The position numbers and the translations under genes were made by a program. From VBDM01 sp049802235 (lineage in GTDB: Bacteria > Pseudomonadota > Gammaproteobacteria > Burkholderiales > SG8-39), in NCBI GenBank assembly GCA_049802235.1, contig JBARMB010000107.1:62001-126000 (forward strand): 64,000 bases of DNA, written 5' to 3'. The notes beneath the pieces are model-generated. The model searched no databases. It saw nothing but the letters and a program-made list of their open reading frames with translations, and was not told the origin of the DNA. How positions within the stretch are numbered: the stretch's first letter is position 1; each line of letters starts with the position of its first letter. Below are positions 24,800 through 34,231 of the stretch, piece after piece.

Positions 24800-24805
24800 G
24801 CCTTT

Positions 24806-25519
24806 ATGATTTTCCTGCGTTCGCTCGTCTTCACACTTGCCCAGATCGTCATCACGCCGCCTTACGCGATCGTCGCTCTCGCCACGTTTCCGCTGCCGCC
24901 GCTGGCGCGCTATCGCATCATTTCCGGCTGGGCGCGCATCATGCTCTGGCTGGCCAAGGTCGTTATCGGCATCGATTACCGCGTCATCGGCATCGAGAAC
25001 CTGCCGCGTACGCCGTCGGTGATTTTGTCCAAGCACCAGTCGGCCTGGGAAACCCTCGCATTCCAGTTGATCTTTCCGCCGCAGGTGCAGCTGCTGAAGC
25101 GCGAGCTTCTGTGGATACCGTTTTTCGGCTGGGGCCTCGCGCTGATGAGCCCGATCGCCATTGACCGCAGCCGCGGCATCCAGGCGCTCAGGCGCCTGGC
25201 CGAGCTGGGGCGGAAGCGGCTCGCGCAGGGATTCTGGATCGCGATTTATCCGGAGGGGACGCGGGTGAAGCCGGGTGAGCGCCGCAAATACCGTCTGGGC
25301 GGAGCCTGGCTCGCGGTGCAATGCGGCGTGCCGGTGGTACCGGTCGCGCACAACGCCGGGCTGCTCTGGCCGCGGAAGGCATTCCTCGTGCGTCCCGGCA
25401 CGATCACACTCGAGATCGGCGCGCCGATCGATTCGCGCAGCCACACGCCGGAATCGCTGAACGCGAAAGTCGAGGAATGGATCGAAGGCCGGATGGCGAG
25501 CCTATGTCCCGGGCCCTGA
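24806..25519 (+). CDS. plsC: 1-acyl-sn-glycerol-3-phosphate acyltransferase
   Basis: 237 residues from ATG 24806; a longer frame starting at 24728 would translate the repeat element and is not favoured. N-terminal hydrophobic helices anchor it in the inner membrane. The acyltransferase motif I is KHQSAWET (His77 and, five residues on, Glu82 in place of the usual Asp), and motif III is YPEGTR (148-153). The HQSxWE version is, from memory, usual in betaproteobacteria. It makes phosphatidic acid. No Shine-Dalgarno sequence precedes the start. It overlaps the next gene by 16 bp. Confidence 0.92.
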   Translation: MIFLRSLVFTLAQIVITPPYAIVALATFPLPPLARYRIISGWARIMLWLAKVVIGIDYRVIGIENLPRTPSVILSKHQSAWETLAFQLIFPPQVQLLKRELLWIPFFGWGLALMSPIAIDRSRGIQALRRLAELGRKRLAQGFWIAIYPEGTRVKPGERRKYRLGGAWLAVQCGVPVVPVAHNAGLLWPRKAFLVRPGTITLEIGAPIDSRSHTPESLNAKVEEWIEGRMASLCPGP

Positions 25520-26253
25520 GACAGCTGCAGCTTCTTTTCGACATTGCCCCGCGGCCGGAAAAACCGGGGCGAATCCGCGAGGTGCATCTCGCGGGCGGCA
25601 TTCTCAGCTATCAGCTCGTGCGCGCCAGGCGCCGCACCATTGCGCTGTACGTCGATGCCGACGGCGTCGAGGCGCGCGCGCCGCGCTGGATCACGGTGGC
25701 CGAAGTCGAGGCTTTCATCCGGGCAAAGGAGCGCTGGATCCGCAGACGTCAGGCCGAGCCGCGCCAGCGAGCGTTCGTCTGGGAGGCGGGGGCAAGGCTG
25801 CCGTGGCTGGGCCGGCCGGTGACGCTCACCCTGCAGACCGGGGACAGCGGCGTTCGGATCGAAGGCGACCGGCTCGAAGTCGGGCTCGCCGACGGCGCCG
25901 GCGTGCGCGAACGGGTGCTCGCGTGGATCCGCGAGCAGGCGCTGGCGACGTTCCACGAGCGCGTCGCGGAGCTGTCGCGCCCGCTCGACCTGCGCGTATC
26001 CGGCGTCAGGCTGTCGAACGCGCAGACGCAATGGGGAAGCTGCAGCGCCGATGGCCGCGTGCGCCTCAACTGGCGCCTGATGCTGCTGCCGCCGCATCTC
26101 ATCGACTACGTCGTCGCGCACGAACTGGCCCACCGACGCGAGCTCAACCATTCGGCGCGCTTCTGGGATATCGTTTCCAGGCTCTATCCGGAACATCGCT
26201 CGGCGCGGCGCGAGCTGAATGCACTGGCGAGGACCCTGCCCGAACTACTTTAG
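25504..26253 (+). CDS. YgjP/DUF45-family zinc metallopeptidase-like protein
   Basis: 249 residues. The C-terminal half has the zinc motif HELAH (His206, Glu207, His210) followed by NHSARFW, and WGSC at 177-180, all typical of the YgjP-like (DUF45, M48-related) family. The N-terminal half has the basic RRRTIALYVDADGV strand seen in this family. Physiological substrates are unknown. It starts inside plsC, so the two are translationally linked. It precedes gloA by 10 bp. Confidence 0.88.
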   Translation: MSRALRQLQLLFDIAPRPEKPGRIREVHLAGGILSYQLVRARRRTIALYVDADGVEARAPRWITVAEVEAFIRAKERWIRRRQAEPRQRAFVWEAGARLPWLGRPVTLTLQTGDSGVRIEGDRLEVGLADGAGVRERVLAWIREQALATFHERVAELSRPLDLRVSGVRLSNAQTQWGSCSADGRVRLNWRLMLLPPHLIDYVVAHELAHRRELNHSARFWDIVSRLYPEHRSARRELNALARTLPELL

Positions 26254-26263
26254 GAGAATTTAA

Positions 26264-26647
<384 letters not shown>

Positions 26648-26669
26648 GACCCGGCGTCGCGGTTGGCCC

Positions 26670-27401
26670 TTACCGGGGAACGCCGGGCCGGGGAACGCCG
26701 GTCTGCGCGGGAATACCGGTCTGCCCGTGAGCGCCGGTCTGCGCGGTCACGACGCGGAACCTTTGAAAGTTGCTTTGCTGCCCGATCAAGGCCTTGGCAA
26801 AGTCATCGAGCGTCGCCTCATCCACCTCGGGCGCCGGCACCACGAGTTGCTCCACCCCCAGCCCGAACAGGTTCTTGGCCAGGACGAGCAACCTGCCCTG
26901 GTCGTGGTCGGCCTTGATGACAATATCCGTCAGGACCGCCGCGGGTATGGTGAATTTGGCCCCGATGACTACCCCCTTGGGGCTTTTCCTTTCTTCCTCG
27001 GTGAATCTCACCTTGCTCGCCCAAAGCGCCTCATGGGTCTTCTGTACCATGGGCTGGCTGTCGCAGTCGATCACCACGGTGTTTCCCGACGCCCACTTGA
27101 TGTAGAAATTGATGGTGTCGAAGTGCTCCTTGTCGTTGATGCGCTTGCGCCGGTAATCAATGAAGGAATCGGCGAAGGCGAGACCCTGCAGATTGGTGAC
27201 GCCGGGGATCGAAAACATCAGCGGGCTGGCCGGCTTCAGTACGGCGAGTTGCTTGAGCAGCTCGTTCACGTACTGAAACACCTGCTTCATCTTGTCTTCA
27301 ACCAGCTTGATCTTGTCGACCTGCAGATTCTGCCGTTGCGACTGAATCTGCTGGGTCTTCAGCAGGTCGGCCTGTTTTTTCAGGTCGTCCAAGAGTCCCA
27401 T
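26670..27401 (-). CDS. Conserved hypothetical protein with coiled-coil start and QTG-repeat tail
   Basis: 243 residues from ATG 27401, which has GGAGA 5 nt upstream. The N-terminus (~1-60) is charged and heptad-like (LLDDLKKQADLLKTQQIQSQRQ), likely coiled coil. The central part has no motif I recognise. The tail is Gln-Thr-Gly repeats (TAQTGAHGQTGIPAQTGVPRPGVPR) encoded by tandem GC-rich DNA repeats at 26670-26750, prone to length change. No signal peptide or transmembrane segment. It converges with gloA and is divergent from nothing nearby; likely monocistronic. Confidence 0.75.
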   Translation of the reverse strand: MGLLDDLKKQADLLKTQQIQSQRQNLQVDKIKLVEDKMKQVFQYVNELLKQLAVLKPASPLMFSIPGVTNLQGLAFADSFIDYRRKRINDKEHFDTINFYIKWASGNTVVIDCDSQPMVQKTHEALWASKVRFTEEERKSPKGVVIGAKFTIPAAVLTDIVIKADHDQGRLLVLAKNLFGLGVEQLVVPAPEVDEATLDDFAKALIGQQSNFQRFRVVTAQTGAHGQTGIPAQTGVPRPGVPR

Positions 27402-27594
27402 GGTGGTCTCCGCACTTCTTCCATAAAGAGAACGACATTTTGCCAGCAGCCGCCCGCACGGTCTAGCAGGATGCACGATGCGGGAAAAAAGCGCGTGCCC
27501 CTGTCGGTCCTCACAAGTCTAAAGCCGTTGCGGGAAATGCAAGGATACAGTACGCGACTCGATCCCGTTCTCCGGGACGTTTGCACAGCAGCCT

Positions 27595-28380
27595 CTAGGG
27601 TCTTGCGACCCGGTTGGCGATGGCGACGAAAGCCGGGACCGGAAGGGCTTCGGCACGCAGGCCGGGGTCAACACCGAGTTCGGCAAGATCGGCTCCGGAG
27701 ATCAGGCCGGATAGAGCGTTCCTCAGGGTTTTTCGCCGCATGGAAAATGCCTTGGCGACGACCCGGGCAAAAACGGCTTCATCCGCGGCATGGAGTTCCG
27801 TCGCCGGACGCGGCGCGAGCCGCACCACCGCCGAGCGCACCTTGGGCGGCGGCCGGAACGCGCCCGGGGCGACGGCAAACAGCCGCTTCAGCCGGAAGCG
27901 ATATTGCAGCATCACCGACAGGCGTCCGTACTCCGGTTGCGAAGGCGCGGCGACCATCCGCTCGACGACCTCCTGTTGCAGCATGAAGTGCAGATCGGCA
28001 CAGCGTTCCGCGTGCGCGGCGATATGGAACAGCAGCGGTGTCGAAATGTTGTAGGGGAGATTGCCCACCACTCTGAGCGCCACCGGCAGCGTCGTGAAGT
28101 CAAAGCGCAGCGCATCGCCCTCGTGCACCGTCAGGCGCTCCGCCGGGTAGCTCTCGCGCAAGCGCGCGGCGAGATCGCGGTCGAGCTCGATCACATGCAG
28201 GTGCCGCACGCACTCGAGCAGCGGACCGGTCAGTGCCCCGAGCCCGGGGCCGATCTCGACCATGGGGTCGTCCGGCTGCGGATCGATCGCGGCGACGATG
28301 CGCTCGATGATCCCGCGATCGGCGAGGAAATGCTGCCCGAACCTCTTTCGCGCAACGTGCGGACCCGCAGCCACCTGCAT
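27595..28380 (-). CDS. ksgA: 16S rRNA (adenine1518/1519-N6)-dimethyltransferase
   Basis: 261 residues. Motif RKRFGQHFLAD begins the protein, the SAM-binding loop is VEIGPGLGALT, and the catalytic motif NLPYNIS is present. KsgA dimethylates two adjacent adenines in helix 45 late in 30S assembly. It directly abuts the pdxA stop with no intergenic bases, the last gene of lptD-surA-pdxA-ksgA, a cluster order common in Proteobacteria. Confidence 0.97.
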   Translation of the reverse strand: MQVAAGPHVARKRFGQHFLADRGIIERIVAAIDPQPDDPMVEIGPGLGALTGPLLECVRHLHVIELDRDLAARLRESYPAERLTVHEGDALRFDFTTLPVALRVVGNLPYNISTPLLFHIAAHAERCADLHFMLQQEVVERMVAAPSQPEYGRLSVMLQYRFRLKRLFAVAPGAFRPPPKVRSAVVRLAPRPATELHAADEAVFARVVAKAFSMRRKTLRNALSGLISGADLAELGVDPGLRAEALPVPAFVAIANRVARP

Positions 28381-29460
28381 TCAGCGCGACTTCCGCGCCG
28401 CGGTCCTGGCCATCTCGATCGCCGTCTCGACCGCTGCAATCAGGCTGCCGGGATCGGCCTTGCCGGTGCCGGCAAGATCGAGCGCAGTGCCGTGATCGAC
28501 CGAAGTGCGGATGATCGGCAAGCCCAGCGTCACGTTGATCCCGGTGCCGAAGCTCGCGTACTTGAGCACGGGCAAGCCCTGATCGTGATACATCGCCAGC
28601 ACGCAATCGGCTTTTGCCAGCAGCGCCGGCGTGAACAGCGTGTCCGCAGGCAGCGGCCCCGTGAGCCGGAACCCTTCGGCGCGCAGCTTGTCGAGGACGG
28701 GCGCGATGACCTCGATCTCCTCCCGGCCGAAATAGCCGCCTTCGCCGCTGTGGGGGTTGAGCCCCGCCACCAGCACGCGCGGCGCGCGGACGCCGAACCG
28801 GCCGCTGAGCTCCGCGCAAAGGGTGCGGATGCTCCTCTCCAGTCCTTCACGGGTCAGCGCGGCCGGGACGTCCTTCAGGGCGAGATGCGTCGTCGCCAGC
28901 GCAACGCGCAGGCCGCCGCCCGCCAGCATCATGACGACCTGCCCGGCGCCCAGGCGCTCGGCCAGGAATTCCGTGTGGCCGACGAACCGGATCCCGGCGT
29001 CGTTGATCACGCCCTTGTGCACCGGCGCAGTCGCCATCGCCGCGAATTCACCCGAGCGGCAGCCTGCGACCGCGCGCTCAAGCAGCGCGATGACGTAGGC
29101 ACCGTTGCGGGGATCGAGTGTTCCCGCCCGACAGGGAGCTGCGAGGGGAACGTGAACGAGCTCGAGTGAGCCCGGCGCAATCGCAACCCCGGCAGCGGCA
29201 TCGAGAAATCGCACCTTGAGCGCGAGTCGCCGCGCCCGTTCCTCAAGCAGTGCGCGATCCCCCAGGACGACAATTCGCGCCGCGAACGCGTGACGCGCGA
29301 GGGCGAGACAGATGTCCGGACCGATGCCGGCCGGCTCCCCGGAAGTCACTGCGATCACCAGGCGGCCGGTGGGTGCGAAGAGGCGTGGAACGGCACGCGC
29401 ACCGGTGCGCGCTTTCCCGCCCGTCTTCCCCTTTCCCCCTGTTCGCTTCTTCGTCCTCAC
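28381..29460 (-). CDS. pdxA: 4-hydroxythreonine-4-phosphate dehydrogenase
   Basis: 359 residues in the vitamin B6 (DXP-dependent) pathway. Family motifs are present: TSGEPAGIGPD near the start, APVHKG, GHTEFLA (metal His), NPHSGEGGYFG and YHDQGLPVLKY. The GTG at 29460 is proposed because it overlaps the surA stop (GTGA). It gives a ~30-residue basic Gly/Lys/Arg-rich extension before the usual LVIAVTSGEPAG. A start at an internal GTG just before ITAV-type sequence is possible. Confidence 0.93.
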   Translation of the reverse strand: MRTKKRTGGKGKTGGKARTGARAVPRLFAPTGRLVIAVTSGEPAGIGPDICLALARHAFAARIVVLGDRALLEERARRLALKVRFLDAAAGVAIAPGSLELVHVPLAAPCRAGTLDPRNGAYVIALLERAVAGCRSGEFAAMATAPVHKGVINDAGIRFVGHTEFLAERLGAGQVVMMLAGGGLRVALATTHLALKDVPAALTREGLERSIRTLCAELSGRFGVRAPRVLVAGLNPHSGEGGYFGREEIEVIAPVLDKLRAEGFRLTGPLPADTLFTPALLAKADCVLAMYHDQGLPVLKYASFGTGINVTLGLPIIRTSVDHGTALDLAGTGKADPGSLIAAVETAIEMARTAARKSR

Positions 29461-30770
29461 CGCTCGTCCAGCCGGTACTCGACATAGGCGCGATCGCGCA
29501 ACTGGCGCAGCCACTCCTGGTAGGCCTCGTCGCTCTTGCGATCGCGCAGCGCCTTGCGCGCTTCGAGCCGCTTGCGATCGGAGGACACGTCGGCGGTGCG
29601 CCGCTCCAGGACCTGGATGAGGTGCCACCCGAACTGCGTTTTCACCGGCTGACTCACCTCCAGCGGCTTGAGCTCGGCGACGGCACGTTCGAATTCCGGC
29701 ACCGTGTCTCCGGGATAGAGCCAGCCGAGGTCGCCGCCGCGCGCGGCCGAGCCGTCGTCCGAATGCAGGCGCGCCAGTTCGGCGAAATCGGCGCCGTTGA
29801 CGATGCGCTCGCGCAGTTGCAGCAGCTTGCGCCTGCCGTCGTCCTCGGAAACGACCTCGTTGGTGCGCACCAGAATATGGCGCACGTGGGTCTGCTCCAC
29901 GAGCATGGGCGCCGTCCCGGCGCCGCGCTTGTCGACGAGCTTCAAGACATGGAATCCCGCGGGACTGCGCAACACATCGCTCACATCGCCGGGCCGCAGC
30001 CCCGCAAGCGCCTGCACGAACATCTCCGGCAGGCGGCGCGGTTCACGCCAGCCCATGGCGCCTCCCTGGAGAGCATCCGGCGCGTCGGAATACGTGGCCG
30101 CGAGCTGCGCGAAATCCGCGCCGCTCTTCAACCGCCTGACCACCTCCTCTGCCCGGGCGCGCTGCCGTTCAAGTTGCTCGGGCCGGGCCTGCTCCGGCAC
30201 ACGCAGCAGAATATGCGCGACGCTGTACTCGACCGCCGTGTCCTTCTTCCCGTCCTGTTCGGCGAGATAGTTGTCGATCTCGCTGTCCGAGACGGTGATT
30301 TTGTTGTCGACCTCGCGCTCGCGCAACCGGGAGATCAGGATCTCGTTGCGCACTTCCTCGCGGAACTTGTCGAAGGGAACGCCGTCACGCTCGAGCGTCC
30401 GCCGGAATTCCGTCAGTGACATGCGGTTGCCCTCGGCCACCCGGCCGATGGTACGGTCAAGGTCGAGATCGTTGACGCGCAACCCGGTTTCCTTCGCGTA
30501 CTGGAGCTGGACTTTATCGGTGATGACGCGCTCGAGCACCTGGCGCTCGAGCTGTTCGCGATCGGGTGGCGGCGTGCCGCGCTGGCGGAGTTCCTTCAGC
30601 ACACGGTCCACGCGCGCCGAAAGCTCGTATTGCGTAATGACTTCGCTGTTGACGACGGCGATGATGCGATCAACCAGGGCGCGTCCCGGAACGGAACGCG
30701 CCGGGGGTGGGCTCTGGGCGACGCCGGCGCCGCAGGCAAGCGCGAGCGCGAATGCAAGAAGAAGTCTCAT
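29457..30770 (-). CDS. surA: Periplasmic chaperone / peptidyl-prolyl isomerase SurA
   Basis: 437 residues. Signal peptide (~1-19), N-terminal chaperone domain (IIAVVNSEVITQYELSARV), then two parvulin PPIase domains (one around AHILLRVPEQARPE..., one around RHILVRTNEVVSED...). SurA escorts outer-membrane proteins such as LptD to the BAM complex. It lies 16 bp downstream of lptD, the classical lptD-surA pairing. Confidence 0.96.
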   Translation of the reverse strand: MRLLLAFALALACGAGVAQSPPPARSVPGRALVDRIIAVVNSEVITQYELSARVDRVLKELRQRGTPPPDREQLERQVLERVITDKVQLQYAKETGLRVNDLDLDRTIGRVAEGNRMSLTEFRRTLERDGVPFDKFREEVRNEILISRLREREVDNKITVSDSEIDNYLAEQDGKKDTAVEYSVAHILLRVPEQARPEQLERQRARAEEVVRRLKSGADFAQLAATYSDAPDALQGGAMGWREPRRLPEMFVQALAGLRPGDVSDVLRSPAGFHVLKLVDKRGAGTAPMLVEQTHVRHILVRTNEVVSEDDGRRKLLQLRERIVNGADFAELARLHSDDGSAARGGDLGWLYPGDTVPEFERAVAELKPLEVSQPVKTQFGWHLIQVLERRTADVSSDRKRLEARKALRDRKSDEAYQEWLRQLRDRAYVEYRLDER

Positions 30771-30786
30771 CGGTCGGGATCCGGAT

Positions 30787-33048
30787 TCAATTATAGAAGT
30801 CGAACGGGCTGTCGGGAGCCGGCGCGTTGAGCCGCTGGTATCCCGGAATATTGCGCTTCAGAGCTTCGAGGGGATTCGACCCGAGACGAGAAAATCCGTT
30901 CAATTCGAGCTGGAAGAACAAGGCCGATGTCGAGGCGCCCACCGTCAGTGCGAAGCGTTGCAGCACGATACGGCCGATCCAGCAATCGGCGCCGTACTCG
31001 AAACCGCCGAGACCTTCGACCACGCGTTTGTCGCGCAATGAATAGTTGAACCGCCCCACGCCGAACCAGCGGCCGCCAAGCGGCCACTGCGCCGAGGTGT
31101 CGACCTGTGTAATCTGGTCGCGCAGGTAGCGATAGCTGACATTGAACGTCTTCAGCGCCTCGGGCTGGTAGCGGGTCGACACGGTCAGGCGCTCCGAGCG
31201 ATTCTCACGCGGGTTGTACTCCATTGCGGCGTCGGCGATCCATTTCGGCGCGATCCGTCCGGACAAGGCGGCGAGCCAGTCGGAACTGCGGTAGGCACGG
31301 GGCACGTCGGTGGAATTGAGCATGACCTGCTGGTCCTCGAAGTAATATCGCTGGCCGATCGTGGCGCGGATGACCTCCTGGCCCGTCGCGGGCGCCAGCA
31401 GCCTCGAACTCACCGCGAGCGTAAGCTGATTGGCGTCATTGATGCGGTCGCCGCCGGCAAAGCTGTTCTCGGAGAAGATCTGCGCGTAATTGAAGTCGGC
31501 CAGTCCGGTATCGAACAGCGGGATCTGGCTCTGATCCCGAAACGGCACCCGCAGGTAATAGGCGCGCGGCTCGAGAGTCTGCGTGAAAGATTGTCCGCGC
31601 ATTTGAGCTTCACGCTCGAATACGAGGCCGCTGTCGAGGCTGAAAATGGGAACTGTCCGATCGATCGAATCGGGCGTTCCGGCCGCAACGCGCTCGAGCT
31701 CGTAGTGTGTCGCGTGAAGTCCCATTTTCGGCGTCAGGAACGCACCCGGCAGAATCAGCGGCATCGTCACGCTGGGATAGAGCGTAGTCCGTCTCCCGAT
31801 CACGTTGACGGGGTGCTCGAAATCGACGTATTCGCCGGAAACGGCGACATCGAGGCCGCGAAGATCCGGGCGGTTGGCGCTCAACGTGAGTTGCGGTTCG
31901 CGCGAATACTGGATCGGAACGGGGTTGAGCGGGTCCTGCAGCGTCTGAAAATTCTGCACCCGTGCGGTCAGGCCGTATCCGCCCGTACCCAACCAGGGAC
32001 CGCTGTAACCGACGTAGCGGTCCCGAATGAGGTACGTCTGAGAGGTGACGTTGATGCGCGTGCCGAAATCGCGGAAATAGTTGTCGTCCGACACCCGGTT
32101 CAGATTCAGCCCCGCGGTAACCGGCCCCTCGCTATAGGTATGGAATAGCGACTGCGACGAGCGGTTCAAATTGCTTGCCTGGTCGTGAGGAAGGACATCG
32201 GCCCTGAAGATGCCGTTGTAGTTCGGCTGAATGTAGCGAAATTCCTCGCCGAGCTGCAGACCGCGTTTTGCCATGTACCGCGGCGTAACGGTGAGATCGT
32301 AGTTCGGCGCCAGATTGAAGTAATAAGGCGCGGTGAATTCAAGACCGCCCTTGCCGGTGGTGCCGAACGACGGCGGCAGAAAGCCCGACTTGCGCTGGTT
32401 ATTGAGGGAGAAATCGAACGACGGCAGTTTAGGTCCGGAAAATCCCTTGAACACCAGGGTGGCGTCACGCGCCGTGCCGACCTGGCGTGTGAAATCGAGA
32501 TCGAGCTCGTTGGCCTCGATGTGCCAGTCATCGCTGCCCGGCGCGCAGGTGGTGAAGGTTCCGTCTTTTATCCTGTAGTTGTCTTCTCCGGCGAATTCGA
32601 TGCTCTCTGCGCGGCCGCGGCCGGAAATCGGAATCTGGTCTTGCCTGGCGCGGGGCGCGAGCGAGTAATCGGGCTTCTCGAATACGCCGGTCGAGTCCTT
32701 CATGCGGTATCTGAGCGCGGGGCCGGTCAGCACGTCGCCTGCGCGGTCGATACGCACGTTGCCGTGCGCATCGACGTCCTCGTTCTCGTTGTAGTACTTG
32801 AGCATGTCGGCCTTGATCGAGGTGCTGCCCTTGCGCACCTCGGCATTGCCCTCCGCGGTCGATTCCTTGTCGGATACGCCTTCGAGGCGGTCCGCGTCGA
32901 TGAACACCGGCAACAGCTCCGCGCTCGCCGACGCGGGCGACGCGACGATCGAGCGCTGGAACTTGAGTTCGGGCCCGCCTGCATGCGCCGCCGCCGGCAA
33001 AAGCAGCGCGGTCGCCAGCGCCGCGAGGCGCGAACGGAGCAAGGGCAT
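30787..33048 (-). CDS. lptD: LPS-assembly protein LptD
   Basis: 753 residues. Signal peptide 1-23, an OstA/jellyroll domain (~45-180), then a large LptD beta barrel. Only two cysteines are visible in the mature protein, Cys168 at the end of the jellyroll region (TTCAPGS) and Cys689 in the barrel C-terminus (GADCWIG). This is equivalent to one of the two interdomain disulfides of E. coli LptD. DsbC is encoded elsewhere in the window. LptD with LptE inserts LPS into the outer leaflet. It is divergent from amgK with ~90 bp between, which must hold both promoters. Confidence 0.96.
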   Translation of the reverse strand: MPLLRSRLAALATALLLPAAAHAGGPELKFQRSIVASPASASAELLPVFIDADRLEGVSDKESTAEGNAEVRKGSTSIKADMLKYYNENEDVDAHGNVRIDRAGDVLTGPALRYRMKDSTGVFEKPDYSLAPRARQDQIPISGRGRAESIEFAGEDNYRIKDGTFTTCAPGSDDWHIEANELDLDFTRQVGTARDATLVFKGFSGPKLPSFDFSLNNQRKSGFLPPSFGTTGKGGLEFTAPYYFNLAPNYDLTVTPRYMAKRGLQLGEEFRYIQPNYNGIFRADVLPHDQASNLNRSSQSLFHTYSEGPVTAGLNLNRVSDDNYFRDFGTRINVTSQTYLIRDRYVGYSGPWLGTGGYGLTARVQNFQTLQDPLNPVPIQYSREPQLTLSANRPDLRGLDVAVSGEYVDFEHPVNVIGRRTTLYPSVTMPLILPGAFLTPKMGLHATHYELERVAAGTPDSIDRTVPIFSLDSGLVFEREAQMRGQSFTQTLEPRAYYLRVPFRDQSQIPLFDTGLADFNYAQIFSENSFAGGDRINDANQLTLAVSSRLLAPATGQEVIRATIGQRYYFEDQQVMLNSTDVPRAYRSSDWLAALSGRIAPKWIADAAMEYNPRENRSERLTVSTRYQPEALKTFNVSYRYLRDQITQVDTSAQWPLGGRWFGVGRFNYSLRDKRVVEGLGGFEYGADCWIGRIVLQRFALTVGASTSALFFQLELNGFSRLGSNPLEALKRNIPGYQRLNAPAPDSPFDFYN

Positions 33049-33136
33049 GAGGAAAGCTTGGAATTATAGTCGTGGATGCGGGTGCTAAAATCGCATAAAT
33101 CAGCGGTGAAGGCAATTCTCTTTTCGCGGGGAAAAT

Positions 33137-34135
33137 TTGGATCGTGCCGGGCAATTGCGGCAATGGCTGGAAGCGACGCTCGGAAACGGCGACTTCCGCC
33201 TCGCGCGCGCCTCCGATGACGCCAGCTTCCGGCGCTATTTCCGCATTTGCCGCGCCGATGCCCAGCCGTCGCTGATCGCGATGGATGCGCCGCCGGAGAA
33301 GGAGGATTGCCGGCCGTTCGTGCATGTCGCCGGCCTGTTCGCCGAAGCCGGCGTGCACGTCCCCGCCATTCATGCGCAGGATCCGGAGCGGGGTTTCCTG
33401 CTGCTTTCCGACCTTGGCGACACGCCCTATCTCCAAGCGCTCGACTCAGGCAACGCCGACCAGCTCTACGGCGATGCGCTCGACGCGCTGCTGCGCATTC
33501 AGCTTGCCAGCCGGCCCGGGGCGCTGCCCGATTACAGCCGCGAGCTTCTCGAGCGCGAGCTGCGTCTGTTTCCGGACTGGTACGTCGCGCGCCAGCTCGA
33601 GCGCGAGCTCGACGCGCGTCAGCGGGAGGCGCTGGAGCAGAGCTTCTCGATACTGCTCGCCAACAACCTCGGCCAGCCGCGCGTCTTCGTCCACCGCGAC
33701 TATCATTCGCGCAATCTGATGGTATGCGAACCCTGCCCGGGCATCCTCGATTTTCAGGACGCGGTGTACGGCCCGATCACCTACGACCTGGTGTCGTTGC
33801 TGCGAGATGCCTATATCGCCTGGGAGGAGGAGCGCGTCATCGACTGGGCCGTCCGTTACTGGGATATGGCGCGCAATGCCGGATTGCCCGTGGCCGGTGA
33901 CTTTGCCGACTTCTACCGCGATTTGGAGTGGATGGGGGCGCAGCGCCAGCTCAAGGTCCTGGGAATCTTTGCGCGGCTCTTCTACCGCGACGGCAAGGCC
34001 GGATACCTGAAGGACCAGCCCCGGGTGATGCGCTATCTGCGGCGCACCTGCGAACGCTACCGCGAACTTGCTGCGCTCGCGCGCCTGCTCGACGAGATCG
34101 AGCCGCACGAAAAGCGCGTGGGCTATACGTTCTGA
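33137..34135 (+). CDS. amgK: N-acetylmuramate/N-acetylglucosamine kinase (anomeric)
   Basis: 332 residues of the aminoglycoside phosphotransferase (APH) family. Catalytic motif HRDYHSRN (Asp188) and metal-binding ILDFQDAVYGP (Asp205) are intact. AmgK phosphorylates recovered MurNAc at C1, and the adjacent murU converts it to UDP-MurNAc, the MurA-independent recycling route known from Pseudomonas. The pair sits beside lptD as in many Proteobacteria. The start is a TTG. A heptamer repeat element follows the stop by 4 nt. Confidence 0.92.
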   Translation: MDRAGQLRQWLEATLGNGDFRLARASDDASFRRYFRICRADAQPSLIAMDAPPEKEDCRPFVHVAGLFAEAGVHVPAIHAQDPERGFLLLSDLGDTPYLQALDSGNADQLYGDALDALLRIQLASRPGALPDYSRELLERELRLFPDWYVARQLERELDARQREALEQSFSILLANNLGQPRVFVHRDYHSRNLMVCEPCPGILDFQDAVYGPITYDLVSLLRDAYIAWEEERVIDWAVRYWDMARNAGLPVAGDFADFYRDLEWMGAQRQLKVLGIFARLFYRDGKAGYLKDQPRVMRYLRRTCERYRELAALARLLDEIEPHEKRVGYTF

Positions 34136-34139
34136 CGGC

Positions 34140-34228
34140 GTGAATCGGGAAGCGTAAATCGTGAATCGTACGACAGCATCGAACCGTCGCGCCGGATTCC
34201 GATTCACGATTCACCATTCACGATTCAT
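34140..34228 (+). repeat. Heptamer hairpin element, copy 3 (amgK/murU junction)
   Basis: Left arm GTGAATC, GGGAAGC, GTAAATC, GTGAATC (34140-34167). Right arm GATTCC, GATTCAC, GATTCAC, CATTCAC, GATTCAT (34195-34228). The murU ATG is 3 nt after the last unit, and no Shine-Dalgarno sequence is available. Confidence 0.9.
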
Positions 34229-34231
34229 GCA

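Noticed and set aside
24728..24805. N-terminal extension of plsC starting at 24728
   Set aside because: It would be translated from the heptamer element; the family N-terminus begins at ATG 24806.
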